Source of the DNA: Bacteroidota bacterium
Lineage (GTDB): Bacteria; Bacteroidota; Bacteroidia; JAADEI01
DNA length: 45,225 bases
Direction of reading: 5' to 3'
NCBI GenBank assembly: GCA_026992635.1
Contig: JALWYU010000078.1
Coordinates: 1 to 45,225 of the forward strand
Shown: piece after piece, positions 43,176-45,225 of the stretch
How the letters are laid out: each line of letters opens with the position of its first letter
Position numbering within the stretch: the stretch's first letter is position 1
Notes under the pieces: generated by a model
Told to the model about the DNA's origin: nothing
The model's input: the letters and a program-made list of their open reading frames with translations, nothing else
Database searches by the model: none
Translations under genes and position numbers: made by a program

Positions 43176-44888
43176 ATGACAAAGTCCGCCACAACGCACC
43201 ACAGTCCGCAAGATCAACTCCGGCACACCACTACGGCAACCCCTGATCTTCCCGACCCCGCCCAGTCCCAATCACCGCAACATACTGCACACCTTTCGCA
43301 CGCTGTCCAGACCGCAGTGAACTATCTGCGGTGGCGCCTCCGAAAAACCGCAACCTCCGTCCTCACAGCTTTGCTCAACACTCTGCCAGGTCAACGACAC
43401 CGAACACGCATCCTCCCCAATGTCCGCTATCCCGATCCACTGGTTTCTGTGATCATCCCCTGCTACAATTACGGAGCATATCTCTGGGAAGCCATCCAGT
43501 CCATCCAGGCACAAACCCTCAAAAGCGTGGAAATCATCATTGTGGACGACGAATCCACCGACCCCCATACGCGCAACATTCTGAACGATATTGAACGGAA
43601 CCATCCCGATCTTCTGGTGATCCGCCAGTCCAACCGCGGGGTCGCTGCCGCCCGGAACCTGGGTATCCGATATGCCCATGGTAAGTACATCTGTTGCTTA
43701 GATGCGGACGACCGGCTCCTGCCCACCTACTTAGAAAAAGCCGTGATGGTCCTGGAAAGCGATCCTTCTATTGGATTTGTCTATGGATGGGTTCGGATGT
43801 TTGGTGCAGAAGAAGGGTTTTGGCAAGTGCCACCCTTTGATTTCTTTCAGGTGCTCAACACCCGGTACAACTACGTGCCCACAACGGCAGTGTTCCGCCG
43901 GTGTGCCTGGCAACAGGTTGGAGGCTACGACGAAACCTTTCGCCAGGGCTACGAAGACTGGGAATTCTGGCTGCGCTTAACGCGAAAAGGATGGCGGGGC
44001 TTCCTCATCCCCGAAGTATTCATGGAATACCGCCAGCACACAGGTACTTCCCTTAACAAACGCGCAATGCAAAAACACCAGATGCTCATCCAGCAAATCC
44101 GACGCAAACACCCGCCTTTCCGCCTGAAATGGACTGCCCTCCGCTGGACATGCCACTACCAGTGGTTTCGCTATCGGTATGACCGCCCGTGGCACAACCT
44201 GACTGCCGATCGCTTCCATCCCATCCCCTCACCGCACACTTCCTCCTCTACTACTGATCGGAACCGGCGCCTGCTCCTTGTGGTCAATACGTGGTCAGAG
44301 AAAGCAGCACTTCCTCCCCCGATTCACGATTGGCTACACCAGCAGAGACACGCTTCCACTTCCACAGAACTCTTTGTGGTTACAGGTCAGACAACCAAAG
44401 ATTTGCTTCGGACTGGCTTCACTCCTCCGTCCGCCAATACCTTCCCTGGCAAAATTTACCATCTCCTTGCTTATCAGGGATATGAATCCACCTTCAAACC
44501 AGTGGACCTGCTAATCCGCTTCATAGCAATACACCGCATCACACACCTGATCCTGCTGGACAACTCCCCTTTTCTGACCGGCGTTCCCCATCTTCGGGAA
44601 CACTTTCCTCACCTGCCCATTGCAGTGGTTGCATCTCCACATCCTTCTCAAAATAAAGAACTTGCCGCAATTGTTCCGTGGCTATCACTGATCCTTACGC
44701 CCAACCCTGAAACGGCAACCCACCTGCACGAAAACCTTGACATCCCCCCCGACAAAATCCAGCAGCTCACACCGGCAACTCTTCAGTACCTGCTAACCCT
44801 TGCAAGTGGTTGCGCCAGAGAAAGGTTGGTTGACGAGCCGCCAGAGCCACAAGACACGGGAGTACAGGTCGGATATAGTGTGAGATAG
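43176..44888 (+). CDS. Glycosyltransferase, GT2 domain plus truncated GT-B domain
   Basis: A polar N-terminus of about 85 residues leads into a GT2 (GT-A fold) domain: LVSVIIPCYNYGAYLWEAIQSIQAQ, VEIIIVDDESTD, SNRGVAAARNLGIRYAHGKYICCLDADDRL (DxD-like), and GYEDWEFWLRLTRKGW. After about residue 360 a second domain starts (RRLLLVVNTWSEKAAL) that resembles the N-terminal half of a GT4-like glycosyltransferase, including LILLDNSPFLTGVPHLREHFPHLPIAVV and WLSLILTPNPETATHLHENLDIPPDKIQQL. Where the nucleotide-sugar-binding half should follow, the reading frame enters G-rich unrelated sequence (from about 44805) and stops at 44888. The gene is therefore probably truncated or the assembly breaks here. 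Sugar specificity is unknown. Confidence 0.82.
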   Translation: MTKSATTHHSPQDQLRHTTTATPDLPDPAQSQSPQHTAHLSHAVQTAVNYLRWRLRKTATSVLTALLNTLPGQRHRTRILPNVRYPDPLVSVIIPCYNYGAYLWEAIQSIQAQTLKSVEIIIVDDESTDPHTRNILNDIERNHPDLLVIRQSNRGVAAARNLGIRYAHGKYICCLDADDRLLPTYLEKAVMVLESDPSIGFVYGWVRMFGAEEGFWQVPPFDFFQVLNTRYNYVPTTAVFRRCAWQQVGGYDETFRQGYEDWEFWLRLTRKGWRGFLIPEVFMEYRQHTGTSLNKRAMQKHQMLIQQIRRKHPPFRLKWTALRWTCHYQWFRYRYDRPWHNLTADRFHPIPSPHTSSSTTDRNRRLLLVVNTWSEKAALPPPIHDWLHQQRHASTSTELFVVTGQTTKDLLRTGFTPPSANTFPGKIYHLLAYQGYESTFKPVDLLIRFIAIHRITHLILLDNSPFLTGVPHLREHFPHLPIAVVASPHPSQNKELAAIVPWLSLILTPNPETATHLHENLDIPPDKIQQLTPATLQYLLTLASGCARERLVDEPPEPQDTGVQVGYSVR

Positions 44889-45225
44889 AAGACGGGAGGT
44901 TAAGAGTTGGGTTAGGGCGGGGGCGGGGCGAAGCGGACGGGCAAGGCAAAGCAGACGAGCCAACAGGACACAAACAGCAGGTGAACAGCTGGGTCGCGCT
45001 TAGACTGGAGGCGAGATTAGGCGGGACAAGCAGTGGTTGAGTGGACGGAGCGGAATAGGCAGGCATTGGTTGGGGGTTGGGCTGAAGTGGGCTGGAGTGA
45101 GAGCAGGGTGCTGGAGCAGAGAGCTGGGGGCGGAGTACTGGGGCAGGATACTGGGACAGGATACTGGGGCGGGGCGCTGGGACAGGGAGCTGGGACAGGG
45201 AGCTGGGGTTCAGGGAGTTATGGCG
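44889..45225. other. G-rich terminal stretch without supported gene
   Basis: These 337 bases are strongly G/A-rich on the plus strand, the reverse of the window's general C excess. I find no protein I can support; the minus ORF at 44767-45066 is low-complexity and lacks known motifs. It contains loosely repeated GGGCTGRAGTG elements near 45078-45100 and the 13-bp array described separately. Confidence 0.5.
45109..45215 (+). repeat. 13-bp tandem repeat array
   Basis: Eight imperfect units run head to tail, with core consensus (T/A)(A/G)CTGGG(A/G)CAGG(A/G): TGCTGGAGCAGAG, AGCTGGGGGCGGAG, TACTGGGGCAGGA, TACTGGGACAGGA, TACTGGGGCGGGG, CGCTGGGACAGGG, AGCTGGGACAGGG, AGCTGGGGTTCAGGG. The 13-bp period is not a multiple of three, so it is not a coding repeat. 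There are no spacers, so it is not CRISPR. The array may continue past the window edge. Confidence 0.85.

Noticed and set aside
44767-45066. Minus-strand 99-residue ORF at the right end
   Set aside because: Low-complexity Pro/Ser/Leu sequence that spans the GT/G-rich junction, with no motif and overlapping the glycosyltransferase frame.
45109-45215. CRISPR array
   Set aside because: Units of 13 bp lie directly head to tail with no unique spacers and no cas genes nearby.

Overview
The window looks like a chromosomal segment of a Bacteroidota-type bacterium, possibly thermophilic. Pointers are a type IX secretion-linked (gliding-motility type) C-terminal domain, a secreted M43-like metalloprotease with a sorting-like tail, a TonB-dependent receptor with an N-terminal regulatory-like domain, an Ig-like 'GGGPID.TPP' lipoprotein, a Bacteroidota-style division and cell wall (dcw) gene order, and plus-strand starts preceded by C/A-rich leaders rather than Shine-Dalgarno sequences. 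An archaeal-type fructose-1,6-bisphosphate aldolase/phosphatase hints at a hot or deep-branching lineage. No rRNA is present, so the exact taxon cannot be fixed.

Layout. Positions 1-2407 (minus) hold recN, cut by the window edge, and a small membrane protein. Positions 2541-19313 (plus) are one tightly packed dcw cluster: four 10-bp MraZ boxes, then mraZ, rsmH, an ftsL-like gene, ftsI (PASTA), murE, mraY, murD, ftsW, murG, a murC-murB fusion, ftsQ, ftsA and a very divergent ftsZ. Many of these genes overlap by ATGA. Positions 19289-27795 (minus) carry a NamZ-type muramidase, HU with a clear terminator, an SDR epimerase, the motility-type secreted protein, an NfeD-like protein, FBP aldolase/phosphatase and the secreted metalloprotease. 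Positions 27920-29172 (plus) hold a lipoprotein and a Crp/Fnr regulator. Positions 29180-40403 (minus) run, in transcription order, nadA-nadB, TonB receptor, M16-like pseudo-protease, ALDH7 and rlmD. Positions 40402-44888 (plus) carry an Ig-like lipoprotein, an unrecognised secreted protein and a glycosyltransferase that breaks off. The last ~340 bp are G-rich and include a 13-bp tandem repeat.

How the genes work together. The dcw cluster makes the UDP-MurNAc-peptide (MurB/C, D, E), lipid I/II (MraY, MurG) and the septal synthase (FtsW/FtsI with FtsQ and FtsL-like), under FtsA/FtsZ. NamZ would feed MurNAc recycling. NadA and NadB form the quinolinate branch of NAD synthesis.

Most notable points. 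FtsA and FtsZ have both lost hallmark nucleotide-binding glycines while keeping their fold-level motifs and, for FtsZ, an FtsA-binding-like tail. The window also has an extreme C-over-G skew on the plus strand that persists whichever strand is coding and pushes plus-strand proteins toward His/Thr/Pro/Gln/Asn and minus-strand proteins toward Val/Gly/Trp/Arg. The skew relaxes after ~40.4 kb and reverses at the right edge.
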